Assembly (NCBI RefSeq): GCF_900103655.1
Contig: NZ_FMXC01000011.1
Coordinates: forward strand, 1 to 55,780
Length of the DNA stretch: 55,780 nucleotides
Direction: 5' to 3'
Origin: Lactobacillus kefiranofaciens
GTDB taxonomy: Bacteria > Bacillota > Bacilli > Lactobacillales > Lactobacillaceae
Shown here: positions 26,275 to 35,357 of the stretch, one piece after another
How the letters are laid out: every line of letters starts with the position of its first letter
Position numbering within the stretch: the stretch's first letter is position 1
The notes under the pieces: model-generated
Told to the model about the DNA's origin: nothing
The model's database searches: none
Seen by the model: only the letters and a program-made list of their open reading frames with translations
Program-made: the position numbers and the translations under genes

Positions 26275-26370
26275 ATGAATTGGAAAGGTGCCAGAGATTG
26301 GATCTGGGGATTCAAAAATGGATTTGAAGGTAGAGCACGTCATCATCGCTCATGGAGAGATCGTGATTAA
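26275..26370 (+). CDS. 31-residue Trp/Arg-rich peptide
   Basis: A short gene preceded by GGAGAGG and followed by its own terminator. It encodes MNWKGARDWIWGFKNGF... and ends SWRDRD: four Trp, a run of Arg/His, no Cys, no signal peptide. It is divergent from the Rgg-like regulator with the 24-bp palindrome between them, the arrangement of peptide-responsive RRNPP circuits. It is more basic and less hydrophobic than SHP pheromones. It could be a regulated effector or antimicrobial peptide, or a pheromone precursor; this is inference. Confidence 0.5.
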   Translation: MNWKGARDWIWGFKNGFEGRARHHRSWRDRD

Positions 26371-26377
26371 CTAGGTT

Positions 26378-26415
26378 AGAAGGGGTTGAAGGCAATGCTT
26401 TTAATCCCTTTTAAT
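26378..26415 (+). terminator. Terminator after the 31-aa peptide gene
   Basis: AAGGGGTT and AATCCCTT pair across 14 nt and are followed by TTAATTT. Confidence 0.6.
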
Positions 26416-26466
26416 TTGCATATTTTGAGAAGAAATTATGAAGATAATTAAATATATATTTAAATA

Positions 26467-27422
26467 CGCGTGGTGCTAGTTAAATCGTTTTAGTTAAATA
26501 AAAAGTCCAATCGGACTAGACTCAAGTTGTAAGTAGTAATAAAAAGGAGTCTGATCCAATTGAACTACCTTAAGCTTAAGCGTTTTTCTCACCATTTACA
26601 AGTTAGCTTTACTCGTTTAAATGTAATCTGTCGTTCTTGGTATCAACTGTATGCACCGGATTCTTTGAAGCATCGCAGAAATACTGATCAAACCAGGCTA
26701 TCTGACAGCTCAATATTGGCCATGCTTATCTGGCAAGCGGAATTAGGAATCGAATCACAAAGAAGATTCTGTAAGTTCTTTGTAGGACTATCCCATTCCC
26801 GTTTTAATCGCAGAGCCCATTAGCTTTTACCTTTAATCTATCTGATCCGCCATATTCTGAACCAGGAGGTAGATCTTTCAGGCAGAATCTTGATTATTGA
26901 TAGCTTTCCAGTACCAGTTTGTCAGCCAGTTCGCGATTATCGCGAATCTTTCGCAGTTCAGCTGACATTGGCTATAAGGCAACCAAAAAAGTCTACTATT
27001 ATGGCTTTAAGGTTCATGCCATTGTAAGTGATGACGGCTACTTGCTTGATTATGCAGTCACCAAAGCATCAGTGCATGATGCCAAGGAAACCACAGAGCT
27101 GATGGCCAATGCCCATCCTGCCAACCATTATCTTTTAGGCGATGAAGGCTACCTCGGCAAAGATTTAGCTTTTAAGCTAAAACAAATGGGCTATAAGCTT
27201 TGGACGCCATACCGCAAAAACATGCAAGGTGCTAAAGAGCATAACGATCATCAGCTAATGGCTATCAGAAGAACAATCGAGAGCGACTTTTCCTTGTTTA
27301 GCTACTACAACGCTGAAAACAATCGTGCCCGGAGCTTAACAGGTTTTCAAGAACGTCTTGAAGTCGCAGTTTTGGCTTACAATATGGCATATTGTCTAGA
27401 ACGATTTAACTAGCACCACGCG
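26467..27422 (+). mobile_element. IS982-family insertion sequence, defective
   Basis: A 956-bp element bounded by perfect 23-bp inverted repeats at 26467-26489 and 27400-27422 (outer part CGCGTGGTGCTAGTTAAATC). TA flanks both ends, a possible 2-bp target duplication, although other cuts within the ACGCGT termini are possible. It sits in a short open frame beginning at 26438. Its transposase is broken, so it is immobile unless helped in trans. Confidence 0.85.
26560..27413 (+). pseudogene. IS982-family transposase, broken
   Basis: The text matches IS982 transposases: KHRRNTDQTRLSDSSILAML, LGIESQRRFCKFF, IIDSFPVPVCQPVRDYR, DIGYKATKKVYYYGFKVHAI, LGDEGYLG, LWTPYRKNMQGAKEHND, RRTIESDFS. A TAG at 26821-26823 interrupts it just after SRFNRRAH, where an Arg-Gln pair is expected. 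Near 26942-26948 the usual YRAKIFRSS has lost four bases, shifting frame 1 to frame 0. The start is TTG 26560 behind AAGGAG. Intact length would be about 285 residues. Confidence 0.85.
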
Positions 27423-27514
27423 TATAATTATATACTTTTTAATGTTTATACCAATTATTATAGTGCTGTTCAGTAAAGAAAGCGGTTACTTAGATTACAG
27501 AAAGTGTAATAAAA

Positions 27515-27913
27515 ATGGATACAGCTGGAATTTTAATCGGTGTAGTCTTGATGTTTTTAGGTGGATTGCAATTATTTTTGACCTATCGTTATTATAAGAA
27601 TGTCCAGAAAATTAAAAATCATGCATTAACAGCTCCCTTTGCTATCTGGAGTAGTGTAGTATTTGGAATAGGTGTAATTTTTATTTCGTTAATGGTGTTC
27701 GCGGGCCGAGCTTCGGATATTAGTCGTGGCTTTTCTATCTTTAGTGCTATTTTATTTTGGGTAGCTGCGGCTATTGCATTAATTAAAGCTAATCAAATGA
27801 GGAAAAAGATAAAGCCTGTCAATGGCAAAACAATGGGTAGCTCATGGCAAGTTATAACAGTTTATATAATCGTCGTAGCAGCTGTAATTTCAGGTTTGAT
27901 TTCGATTCTTTAG
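27515..27913 (+). CDS. Four-helix membrane protein of unknown function
   Basis: A 132-residue protein with four predicted membrane helices (about residues 5-25, 43-62, 70-90 and 110-131). I recognise no family. The ribosome site is weak (GAAAGTG). It follows the IS copy and precedes the structured RNA. Confidence 0.65.
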   Translation: MDTAGILIGVVLMFLGGLQLFLTYRYYKNVQKIKNHALTAPFAIWSSVVFGIGVIFISLMVFAGRASDISRGFSIFSAILFWVAAAIALIKANQMRKKIKPVNGKTMGSSWQVITVYIIVVAAVISGLISIL

Positions 27914-27951
27914 AATAATCATTGTTCAGTTAATTCAACATGTTTTTTTGC

Positions 27952-28106
27952 TTGTTTTTTAGATAGTTGAATGCTAAGATTTTCATGTACCGCCACTAGT
28001 TGTGGTCATTTTCTCCGGTAGCGAAAATGTCATCTTCTATATGTGGTCAGAGTGGCGGTCAACACTGTGTGAGCCTAGTTCCGTGTTGTGGGATTAGGCT
28101 TTTTTT
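27952..28106 (+). ncRNA. Structured RNA with pseudoknot potential upstream of the DUF975 gene
   Basis: A promoter TTGTTT (27952-27957), 17 bp, TAAGAT (27975-27980) starts near 27987. The RNA has a perfect 9-bp stem ACCGCCACT/AGTGGCGGT (27989-27997 with 28051-28059) closing an inner stem CATTTTC/GAAAATG. It ends in an 11-bp terminator AGCCTAGTTCC/GGGATTAGGCT (28072-28100) plus TTTTTT. CAACAC (28060-28065) is complementary to GTGTTG in the terminator loop (28083-28088), so a pseudoknot or competing fold is possible. It ends 75 bp before the DUF975 gene. It could be a riboswitch/attenuator or a stand-alone RNA. I cannot match it to a named family. Confidence 0.55.
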
Positions 28107-28181
28107 GATCTTAATTTTCGTGTTGCTAATTGTAATTAATTAGGTGAAAATATCTTTATTTAGTAGAAAGTGGGAAGAATT

Positions 28182-28853
28182 ATGTCGACTACTAGAAGAG
28201 AATTAAAGAATAATGCCAAGCTTGCCCTGCGTGGCAATTGGGGTTGGGCTGTACTGATGTGTCTGATCAACATGATAATCGTAGCGATTTTGTCTGGCGG
28301 CGGTCACCGGGTTGATCAGATCTATATGGATTATGAAGGCACGAATTTCTACATGCAATTGCTTAGTCCACTGGGTACGATTCTAGCTTGGATTGGCGAT
28401 TTTATTGCCTTAAGCTTAGTTATTTCATTCTTGAAGCTAAGAGATAACGATAAGCTAGAGAAGCCATATGTTTCAGCGTTCTCAGTTTTTACGGAGAATC
28501 GCTTCGGCCCTGAATGTATTAACTTTGTCATGACCAGTATTTTTACATTCTTATGGACATTGCTGTTGATCATTCCAGGGATTATTAAGAGTTACTCCTA
28601 CGCAATGACGCCTTACATCGTAAAGGACATGGTAGCTAGTGGCAAGCAAGTTGGTGCAACTGACGGAATCAATGCTAGTAGGGAGTTAATGAATGGACAT
28701 AAGATGGATTTATTCGTCTTTGATCTCAGCTTCATCGGTTGGTTCTTATTGGGCGGAATTAGCGTAATTGGGATGCTATGGGTTGTGCCATATTATCAGA
28801 CTGCCAAGGCTAACTTTTACCGCGAATTAGCTGGCAACCAATTCTTAAAATAA
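28182..28853 (+). CDS. DUF975 family integral membrane protein
   Basis: A 223-residue protein with the DUF975 start RRELKNNAKLALRGNWGWAV and the TDGINASRELMNGHKMDLF motif in its second half, plus about five to six membrane helices. The role of the family is unknown. ATG 28182 follows GGGAAG; an upstream GTG at 28170 is less likely. It may be under control of the upstream structured RNA. Confidence 0.88.
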   Translation: MSTTRRELKNNAKLALRGNWGWAVLMCLINMIIVAILSGGGHRVDQIYMDYEGTNFYMQLLSPLGTILAWIGDFIALSLVISFLKLRDNDKLEKPYVSAFSVFTENRFGPECINFVMTSIFTFLWTLLLIIPGIIKSYSYAMTPYIVKDMVASGKQVGATDGINASRELMNGHKMDLFVFDLSFIGWFLLGGISVIGMLWVVPYYQTAKANFYRELAGNQFLK

Positions 28854-28866
28854 AAGTGAGCATAGT

Positions 28867-28905
28867 AAAAGGCATCGAGTAATTTTTTACCCGGTGCCTT
28901 TTTTC
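28867..28905. terminator. Bidirectional terminator
   Basis: AAAAGGCATCG and CCGGTGCCTTTTTT pair imperfectly. It ends the convergent DUF975 and GH25 genes. Confidence 0.75.
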
Positions 28906-28921
28906 TGACTATAATTATTGG

Positions 28922-29890
28922 TTAATAGAGGTTAGCTGCCTTGATGTACTTGTTTTTGCCAATCCGGTAGTACTTCTTGCCGTGGATGGTCTTCTTCTTA
29001 CCGTAAGTAGTAACTGAAGCATGCTTCTTCAAAGCCTTGTGGTGCGTATGCTTACCGTGCTTGTTGTAGATAGCAGCCTTATGCTTTAACAAACGAGCCT
29101 TACCTTTGATCTTCTTAGGAGCTTGAGAAACAGCACCAGCTGAAGCATGGAGTGGTAATACGTTGATGTTGCCATCTACGTTAAGGCCGCGCCAGTTGTC
29201 AGTAAATTGCCAGATAGAAATGCCCTTCATTGATGGGAAGTAGTTAAAGTTAGGATTGTCAATTCGACCTGAAATGGCATATGAAGCTACCCATAATGAA
29301 TTAGGAAATGCGTTGACTACAGCATTAGTGTTAATGTTGTTTCTCAATACTGATGAACTTGCGTATAACAATGGCTTGTAACCTGCTGCCTTAACCTTCT
29401 TCATGAAGGCAATAATTGCATTAGCAGTGGCGCCTTTACCCATGTTAACGTTGTTACCATCGCCTGATTCGTAATCACAAGCAAGGTATGAACCTGGTGT
29501 AAGGCCCATGGCTCTAGCTGAGGCAATAGCATAATCAGCTTCACGCTTAGCTGCACCAGAGTTAGCGCTGAAAGTTGCAAAGTGGTAAGCCATTGGCATC
29601 ATGTTTTGACGACGAGCACTAGCAATCTGACTGCTTGCCTTAGGATTGCGGTAGCTGGTACCTTCACTTACCTTAACAACGGCAAACTTAGCCCCTGATC
29701 TAGCGTGTGCTGATAAGTCTACGCTTTGGTAGCTGGCAACGTCAATCCCCAATGAACGTGCCGCAACTGAAGTAGTTGAAGCTTGCACAGTTTCATGACT
29801 TGATACTTGTGAATGAGCTGCAACAATTCCAGCAGTTGAAAGCATAGCAACACATGCTAATTTTGTAATAAATCTCTTCTTAAATAACAA
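28922..29890 (-). CDS. GH25 lysozyme with C-terminal SLAP-like domain
   Basis: A 322-residue secreted muramidase. The signal peptide is followed by VQASTTS (cleavage near residue 38). The GH25 domain spans about residues 46-235, with Asp50 in SLGIDVASYQ and catalytic Asp139/Glu141 in YLACDYESGDG. The His/Lys-rich C-terminus ends with KKYYRIGKNKYIKAANLY, a typical SLAP wall-binding repeat. The start is TTG 29890 behind GGGGG. It cleaves the peptidoglycan glycan chain, probably in autolysis or wall remodelling. Confidence 0.92.
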   Translation of the reverse strand: MLFKKRFITKLACVAMLSTAGIVAAHSQVSSHETVQASTTSVAARSLGIDVASYQSVDLSAHARSGAKFAVVKVSEGTSYRNPKASSQIASARRQNMMPMAYHFATFSANSGAAKREADYAIASARAMGLTPGSYLACDYESGDGNNVNMGKGATANAIIAFMKKVKAAGYKPLLYASSSVLRNNINTNAVVNAFPNSLWVASYAISGRIDNPNFNYFPSMKGISIWQFTDNWRGLNVDGNINVLPLHASAGAVSQAPKKIKGKARLLKHKAAIYNKHGKHTHHKALKKHASVTTYGKKKTIHGKKYYRIGKNKYIKAANLY

Positions 29891-30056
29891 CTTAAGTCCC
29901 CCGAATGTATTTTTTTAAACCAATAATAATTAGTTAACTTTACATAGAAACATATCAAGGATAATAATAATAAAAGAGAAGGTCAAGGGGACTAATAAAA
30001 AATTAAACGAGGAGTAATAATATAGTAAATAATGTAACGGATTTGTATTATTATGA

Positions 30057-30078
30057 GGTAAAAAATCAACTTTTTACC
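30057..30078. promoter_or_regulatory. Inverted repeat upstream of the flippase promoter
   Basis: GGTAAAAA and TTTTTACC flank ATCAAC about 65 bp before the flippase start. TATAAT at 30105-30110 is the probable -10. The repeat may be an operator or a weak terminator. Confidence 0.35.
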
Positions 30079-30143
30079 CATAAAATAAAAAATCCACGTA
30101 TAATAAGAAGGCAATGAGATAACGTAGATTTGAGGTTTTTATT

Positions 30144-31760
30144 TTGAATAAAAAAATCCTATCCGGTTCGTTTTGGCTATCGTTTGGTAGTATTGTCTCA
30201 CGAATTCTAGGAGTAGTTTATTTAATTCCTTGGCTGATCATGTTAGGGAGCTATCACAATCAGTTGAATGCGCAGGCGCTATTTAATTCGTCATACACGC
30301 CTTATGCACTCTTTTTGTCCATTGGGGCAGCGGGACTGCCTTCAGTTATTGCCCGGGAAGTATCACAGCTTAATTCACAAAAAAGATATAAAGATAGTCT
30401 GTACATCACTAAGCTAGGCTTGATTATTATGCTGGTGATGGGTCTTGCTTGTGGGATCTTGCTGTATGTGACGGCACCTTTGATTGCCAAGAATAGCCCA
30501 GTCGATTCGGTGGCTAGCGCGACGATTTCTATTCGGGTATTAGTGCCAGCCGTAGTGATTCTGCCTTCAATGAGCATGGTTCGTGGCTGGTTCCAAGGTA
30601 ATAACGATATGAAGCCTTACGGTATTTCCCAATTATGGGAGCAGTTTGCCCGGATTCTCTTTATTTTGCTGGCTACGCTGTTAATCATCGAGGTCTTTCA
30701 CCGTAATTATGTAATTGCGGTTTACTTCAGCGTATTTGGCGCCTGCGTTGGGGCAATTGCTAGTTATCTGTATTTGTTTGCTTATTTGCGTAAGCAATGG
30801 GGGGATTACCGGGAGCTAATTAATAATAGTCTGCCTCGTTCCCTGAACAATGTTTCGCGCAGTCTGCTTAACTTATGGTATGCTTCAATTCCATTTGTGA
30901 TGCTCGGTTCATTTATTACGGTAACGCAGTTAGTTGATCAGCTGCTATTTAAGCAAATTCTGATTAATTTCAACCATATGGATAAAACTTATGTTAGTTA
31001 TCTCTATACCATTTTCTCAGCTAATCCCAGCAAGATTACAACGGTGATTATTTCTTTAGCTACAGCCGTCTCAGAGACGAGTCTGCCGCTTTTGGCTGGA
31101 CTTAAGTATAAATCTAAGGATAGCGTTAAAAGCATCAGAAAATTGCTCCTAGAGAATTATCGACTACTCTTATTTATTCTGCTGCCTGTTGTAGCTTTAG
31201 GTGCTTTTGCGGCTTCGCCAGTTTATACGGTATTATTTTCACATGACAGCTTTGGCAGCTATTATTTGGTAGAAAATATTATCCAGAGTCTCTTTGCTGG
31301 ATTAGTAATGAACTCTTTAACCTTGCTTTTGGCATTGAATATGAATCGTCTAGCCGTGATTTACATAGTTTGGGGCGTCGTGATTAAGCTGATTTTACAG
31401 GTGCCGATGACTTTTATGTTAAGTGCTGACGGTTCAATTTTATCTAGCGATATTGCCTTCTTAGTAGTGATCTTGCTTAGTTATCATAAACTGAATCATA
31501 CTTATGGCGTTAAACTAGGCAGTCTATTGCCAATTGTGGTAGCTAATGAAATCTACATTGTTGTACTCTTTATCTATCAACTCTTGATTGGCAGCCACTT
31601 CAACACGCTCGGCCGCATGGGCAGTTTCATTTATCTAGCTATCTTTGGCTTAGCCTTCCTAGGTATTTATATTATGCTGGCCAACTTCATGGGAATCTCC
31701 GAGAAGATTTTTGGGAAGAAGATTGGCTACCGTTATTATCGCTATAAGCATTATGAGTAA
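30144..31760 (+). CDS. Polysaccharide/lipid flippase (MOP, MurJ/SpoVB-like)
   Basis: A 538-residue protein with about 14 membrane helices. It begins ILSGSFWLSFGSIVSRILGVVYLIP, the standard opening of PST/SpoVB-type flippases, and has SLYITKLG and FQGNNDMKPYGISQLWEQ in the first half, as in the YtgP/SpoVB cluster. It would flip lipid-linked cell-wall or polysaccharide precursors. The start is TTG 30144 with GAGG nine bases upstream. Monocistronic. Confidence 0.88.
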   Translation: MNKKILSGSFWLSFGSIVSRILGVVYLIPWLIMLGSYHNQLNAQALFNSSYTPYALFLSIGAAGLPSVIAREVSQLNSQKRYKDSLYITKLGLIIMLVMGLACGILLYVTAPLIAKNSPVDSVASATISIRVLVPAVVILPSMSMVRGWFQGNNDMKPYGISQLWEQFARILFILLATLLIIEVFHRNYVIAVYFSVFGACVGAIASYLYLFAYLRKQWGDYRELINNSLPRSLNNVSRSLLNLWYASIPFVMLGSFITVTQLVDQLLFKQILINFNHMDKTYVSYLYTIFSANPSKITTVIISLATAVSETSLPLLAGLKYKSKDSVKSIRKLLLENYRLLLFILLPVVALGAFAASPVYTVLFSHDSFGSYYLVENIIQSLFAGLVMNSLTLLLALNMNRLAVIYIVWGVVIKLILQVPMTFMLSADGSILSSDIAFLVVILLSYHKLNHTYGVKLGSLLPIVVANEIYIVVLFIYQLLIGSHFNTLGRMGSFIYLAIFGLAFLGIYIMLANFMGISEKIFGKKIGYRYYRYKHYE

Positions 31761-31765
31761 AACAA

Positions 31766-31798
31766 AAACGACAAGTTGATTAGAACTTGCCGTTTTTT
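31766..31798. terminator. Bidirectional terminator
   Basis: AAACGACAAGTT and AACTTGCCGTTT pair around GATTAG and end in TTTT. Confidence 0.85.
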
Positions 31799-31802
31799 GA
31801 TG

Positions 31803-32039
31803 CTAATAATTTCGATTGATGTCGCCCATGCTGGAACGCATTGCTTCATCAACGTATTTTGAAGTTTCGATATCTGCCTCGTTAAGAGCATCTTGGATAT
31901 CTTTATAATTCATTTGATTAACAAGGTAGAATCTTAAGGCCTTGTTGACTAACTTATTAAAATCAACATCGTTGATCTCATCATATTTTTCAATTAACTT
32001 ACTGACATCACTATTTAATTCAAAGTGCTTTCTTGGCAT
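31803..32039 (-). CDS. Ribbon-helix-helix-like (antitoxin-type) protein, orphan
   Basis: A 78-residue protein starting MPRKHFELNSDVSKLIEKYD, an N-terminal basic strand plus helix of the CopG/RHH or RelB type, followed by FNKLVNKALRFYLV. GGTGGAG precedes ATG 32039. Such proteins are DNA-binding antitoxins or plasmid-copy regulators. No toxin gene is adjacent: upstream is the broken ABC operon, downstream the flippase terminator. It may be an orphan regulator. Confidence 0.6.
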   Translation of the reverse strand: MPRKHFELNSDVSKLIEKYDEINDVDFNKLVNKALRFYLVNQMNYKDIQDALNEADIETSKYVDEAMRSSMGDINRNY

Positions 32040-32085
32040 TTTTATCTCCACCTTTTCTTATGAAGCAATTATAACATAATGCCTT

Positions 32086-34625
32086 TTAGTCAATAGATGA
32101 CAAAGCATCGAGCATATTGATTTTTTTAATCTTGTGATGAACTACAATGGCCAAGGCAGCCGTGATCAGGGCAGGAATTAATGCCGAAAAGACAAAGTTG
32201 AGCGGGTACATGTTCGGGTCAAACATTGCGACGTCTGGCGGCAAGCTCGTGATAATAAAGTAATGCAGCCACCAACCGAAGCCAAAGCCTACTAAAGTTC
32301 CAAGCAGCGATAAGATAATGGTCTCACGGTAAATATACATCGTCGTCTCATTATCGTAGAAGCCCAAGACCTTGATTGTGGACAATTCACGGATTCTTTC
32401 AGCTACGTTAATGTTGGTTAAATTATAGATTACAACCAGCGCTAGTATCCCAGAGATTAAGATCAAAATAAAGATAACCTCGTTTAAACTACCCGTAAAG
32501 CTGCCCAAGAGCTTTCTGTTAGATGAATTAGAAACGATGGTTTCAATCGCTGCGGTCTTTACTAATTGCCTGCTGACTTTGTTCACATAAGCAGGATCAT
32601 GCTTCTTGGTAGTGACTAAGTAGGCATTAGCTGAATACTTCTTGCCAGTAGCCTTTTCATACTCACGCGGACTCATGAAGAGATAGTGACCCAGATACAT
32701 TTCGCAGATACCGCTAACTTTGAAGTGATAGATCTTGCCGTGGCTGTTTTTTAAAGAGATCGTTGAGCCTTTTTTAGCATTAAGAATAGTAGCTAGTTTT
32801 TCTGAAATAATGACGCCATTCTGGGGTAGAATCAGTTTCTTTTTATCTTGGCGTTGCCGCAGGTTAATTGATTTCCTAAAAGTCTTAGTATCTTTAGGCG
32901 CGATTAATGACACGTTTTCAGTTGAGCCGCTATTTTTTAGATGCTTGCTTAACTGCTGATACTGCACCGCATTGACTTGGGTAATAGCTTTTTCTTTAAA
33001 AATTTGAGTTAATTTTCTTTCTTCTTTTTTAGTAACATCGCTAGGTTTCAAGGCGATAATATCATTTTTTGTACATCATTATATTGAATGTGGCCGATGC
33101 CTTGAAGCGAATCGCGGATACCAAAGCCCATTACTAACAACCCCGTACAGCCAGCTACACCCAAGATCGTCATGAGCATTCTGCTCTTATAACGGAAAAT
33201 ATTGCGTGCTGTGACCTTGGCTGAAAAACTCATGTACCGCCAGAGCCAAGGGATGTGTTCTAGCATAATTCTAGAGCCGTTCTTAGGTGGTTTGGGCAAA
33301 AGCAAAGCTGAGGGCTGCTCGCGCAGCGTTTGCCAAAGTGTAAGCATAGAGATGACTGTCGTTGAAAGCAGTGCAACGGCTAAGGAGATTAAAAGTGGTC
33401 CCCAGGCAAAGTTTAGCTGATAACCAGTCCCTAATGTAGAAGAGGCCAGATATGCCTTGATGATTAAATCGGGTAAAAAGGTATAGCCTAAAATGGAGCC
33501 CAGTACTACACCTAAAATTGCGGCAGAGGTACTGTAAAGCAAAAACTTGATGGCAATTGCGCCATTACCGTAGCCTAGTGCCTTTAGCGTACCAATATTG
33601 GTTCTTTCTTCTTCGACAAAACGCATCATGGTTGTCAAACTGACTAACGCGGCTACGGCAAAAAGAAAGACAGGAAAGACGTTGGCGAGGACTTCAACTC
33701 GTTCTGAATCAGCGCGGTAGGAAGAATAGCCTTGGCTTTCTTCACGGCCGTTAATCGTGTAACTTGGATAGGCAATTTTAATTTTATTTTTAGGCACCTC
33801 AATTTGATTAGGATTGATTGGAATGCCTTTTTTTAATAATTGTCGTGCTGCTTTTTGCCGATATTGTGCCTTGTATAAAGCTACGTACTTATTGTATTTG
33901 TCGCGGCGATTTTTATTAAGTGCTTTTTGCAGCTTATCTTGGTCGCAATAAACACGATTGCGGTAGGCGACGCTGAAGGGACTTAGGCTAGCCGTATTTT
34001 TAAAAGTTACACGTGAAACCTGATATACAGGTGAAGCAAAAGCATTATGCGAGGTTACGGCGATACCGGTTAGGCGGCCATTACCAATGTTGGTTTGCCC
34101 GATTTGATTTTTATCTAAAAATTCACTGGATTTAACGAAGCCGACAACGCGATAAGTTTTATTTTTTAAAATACCTGGTTTGCTAAAGGTGATTTGTTGT
34201 CCAAGATGGTATTTCTTCTTTAGTAAATATGACAAGGCAATTTCTCGCTTATTGTCCGGGAAATGTCCTTTAATTAATTCGTAACTGGAAATATTGTTAG
34301 ATTGAGAAAAGACGCGTAGAGTATCATGGCTATTTTTAACGCGTACATCCTGAAAATAGCCAAACGCGGCTTCTTTAACTTCTGGCAAATTGCGGATAGT
34401 AGCACGATCGGTTGAATTGATTCCATAGTTGGAAGTAATGGTTACGTCGGCTAGATTATGCTTGTTAAAAAAGTTGCCACCGGTGGCACGCATGTCAGGG
34501 CCAGCCATCTTAAGCCCTACAAAAGCAAAGGTTCCCAGACCGATTAAGAGAATAATAGCAATGTAGCGCCCTAGCGAGTGGGTAATTGCTGGCAATGCGT
34601 CTTTATATAAAATCGTTTTACGCAT
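32086..34625 (-). pseudogene. ABC transporter permease (two FtsX domains), frameshifted
   Basis: The first segment (34625-33048) holds a first helix, a large extracytoplasmic domain, three FtsX helices, and the first helix of the second half. It ends QYNDVQKMILSP. The second segment (33051-32086) begins directly in the second extracytoplasmic domain and has the final three FtsX helices, ending MLDALSSID. A single extra A at the A6 run 33065-33070 would join them as VQKNDIIALKPSDV, giving about 845 residues, the usual size of this permease class. The TTGA stop/start overlap might allow reinitiation, but the second part lacks its first helix and so cannot be an independent permease. Confidence 0.78.
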
Positions 34626-34634
34626 AATAATCAC

Positions 34635-35274
34635 CTACCATTCGATTGTACTGATGTCAGCAGGCTGATGGTTAATTTTAATATCTTGAATACCGCCGTC
34701 ATGAATGCGAATCACCTTGTCGGCAATTGGCGCAATAGCGGCGTTGTGGGTAACGATTAATACGGTTGAACCATTTTGTTGGCTCATCACATAAGAGAAG
34801 TTCTGGCTTCTTGGCGATTGCGCGGGCAATGGCCACGCGTTGTTGTTCCCCGCCAGATAGTTGCGCGGGGAAATTGTCCTCTCTATTGGCTAAATCAACT
34901 TGTTGCAAAGCTTTGTCCACGCTCATCGCGTCGGGCACGATTTGAGCCGCTAGTTCGACGTTCTCTTTTGCCGTTAAATTAGGAATAAGGTTATAGAATT
35001 GAAAGACGAAGCCCATGTCATTGCGGCGATAAGTGGTGAGCTGCTTAGCATTATAGTTGGCAATATTCTTGCCAGCCACGATTACGTCGCCACTAGTATT
35101 TGGTTCCATCCCGCCTAAAATATTAAGTAAAGTAGATTTGCCTGCTCCGGATGAGCCTAGGATAATGACTAACTCTCCCTGAGCGACAGAAAATGTAATA
35201 TTTTTATTGGCGTAAATAGTTGTATCACCGGATTGATAAGTTTTGGTATTATTTTTTAATTCAATATAAGCCAT
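34635..35274 (-). pseudogene. ABC transporter ATPase, internally deleted
   Basis: Walker A GSSGAGKST, signature LSGGEQQRV and Walker B LLLCDEPT are intact. After DEPT the normal GALDSKTG (D-loop) region is missing and the frame shifts. The C-terminus with [12 protein letters not shown] (H-loop) continues in another frame to 34635. The junction lies in GATGAGCCAAC (34778-34788), which reads DEPT in one frame and MSQQ in the other. This fits a deletion between two short repeats. ATG 35274 is the likely start. It lies directly upstream of the frameshifted permease, so the whole system is dead. Confidence 0.8.
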
Positions 35275-35357
35275 AATGATCAACTTTCTAGCATACATGT
35301 ATAATAGATCTAAGTTAATTCAATCATATTTTTGGAAGATAGGTAAAGGAAAACACC

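Noticed and set aside
33048-33070. Programmed slippage at the A6 run or TTGA reinitiation making two permease subunits
   Set aside because: The second part lacks its first membrane helix and the companion ATPase is independently destroyed, so simple decay is more likely.
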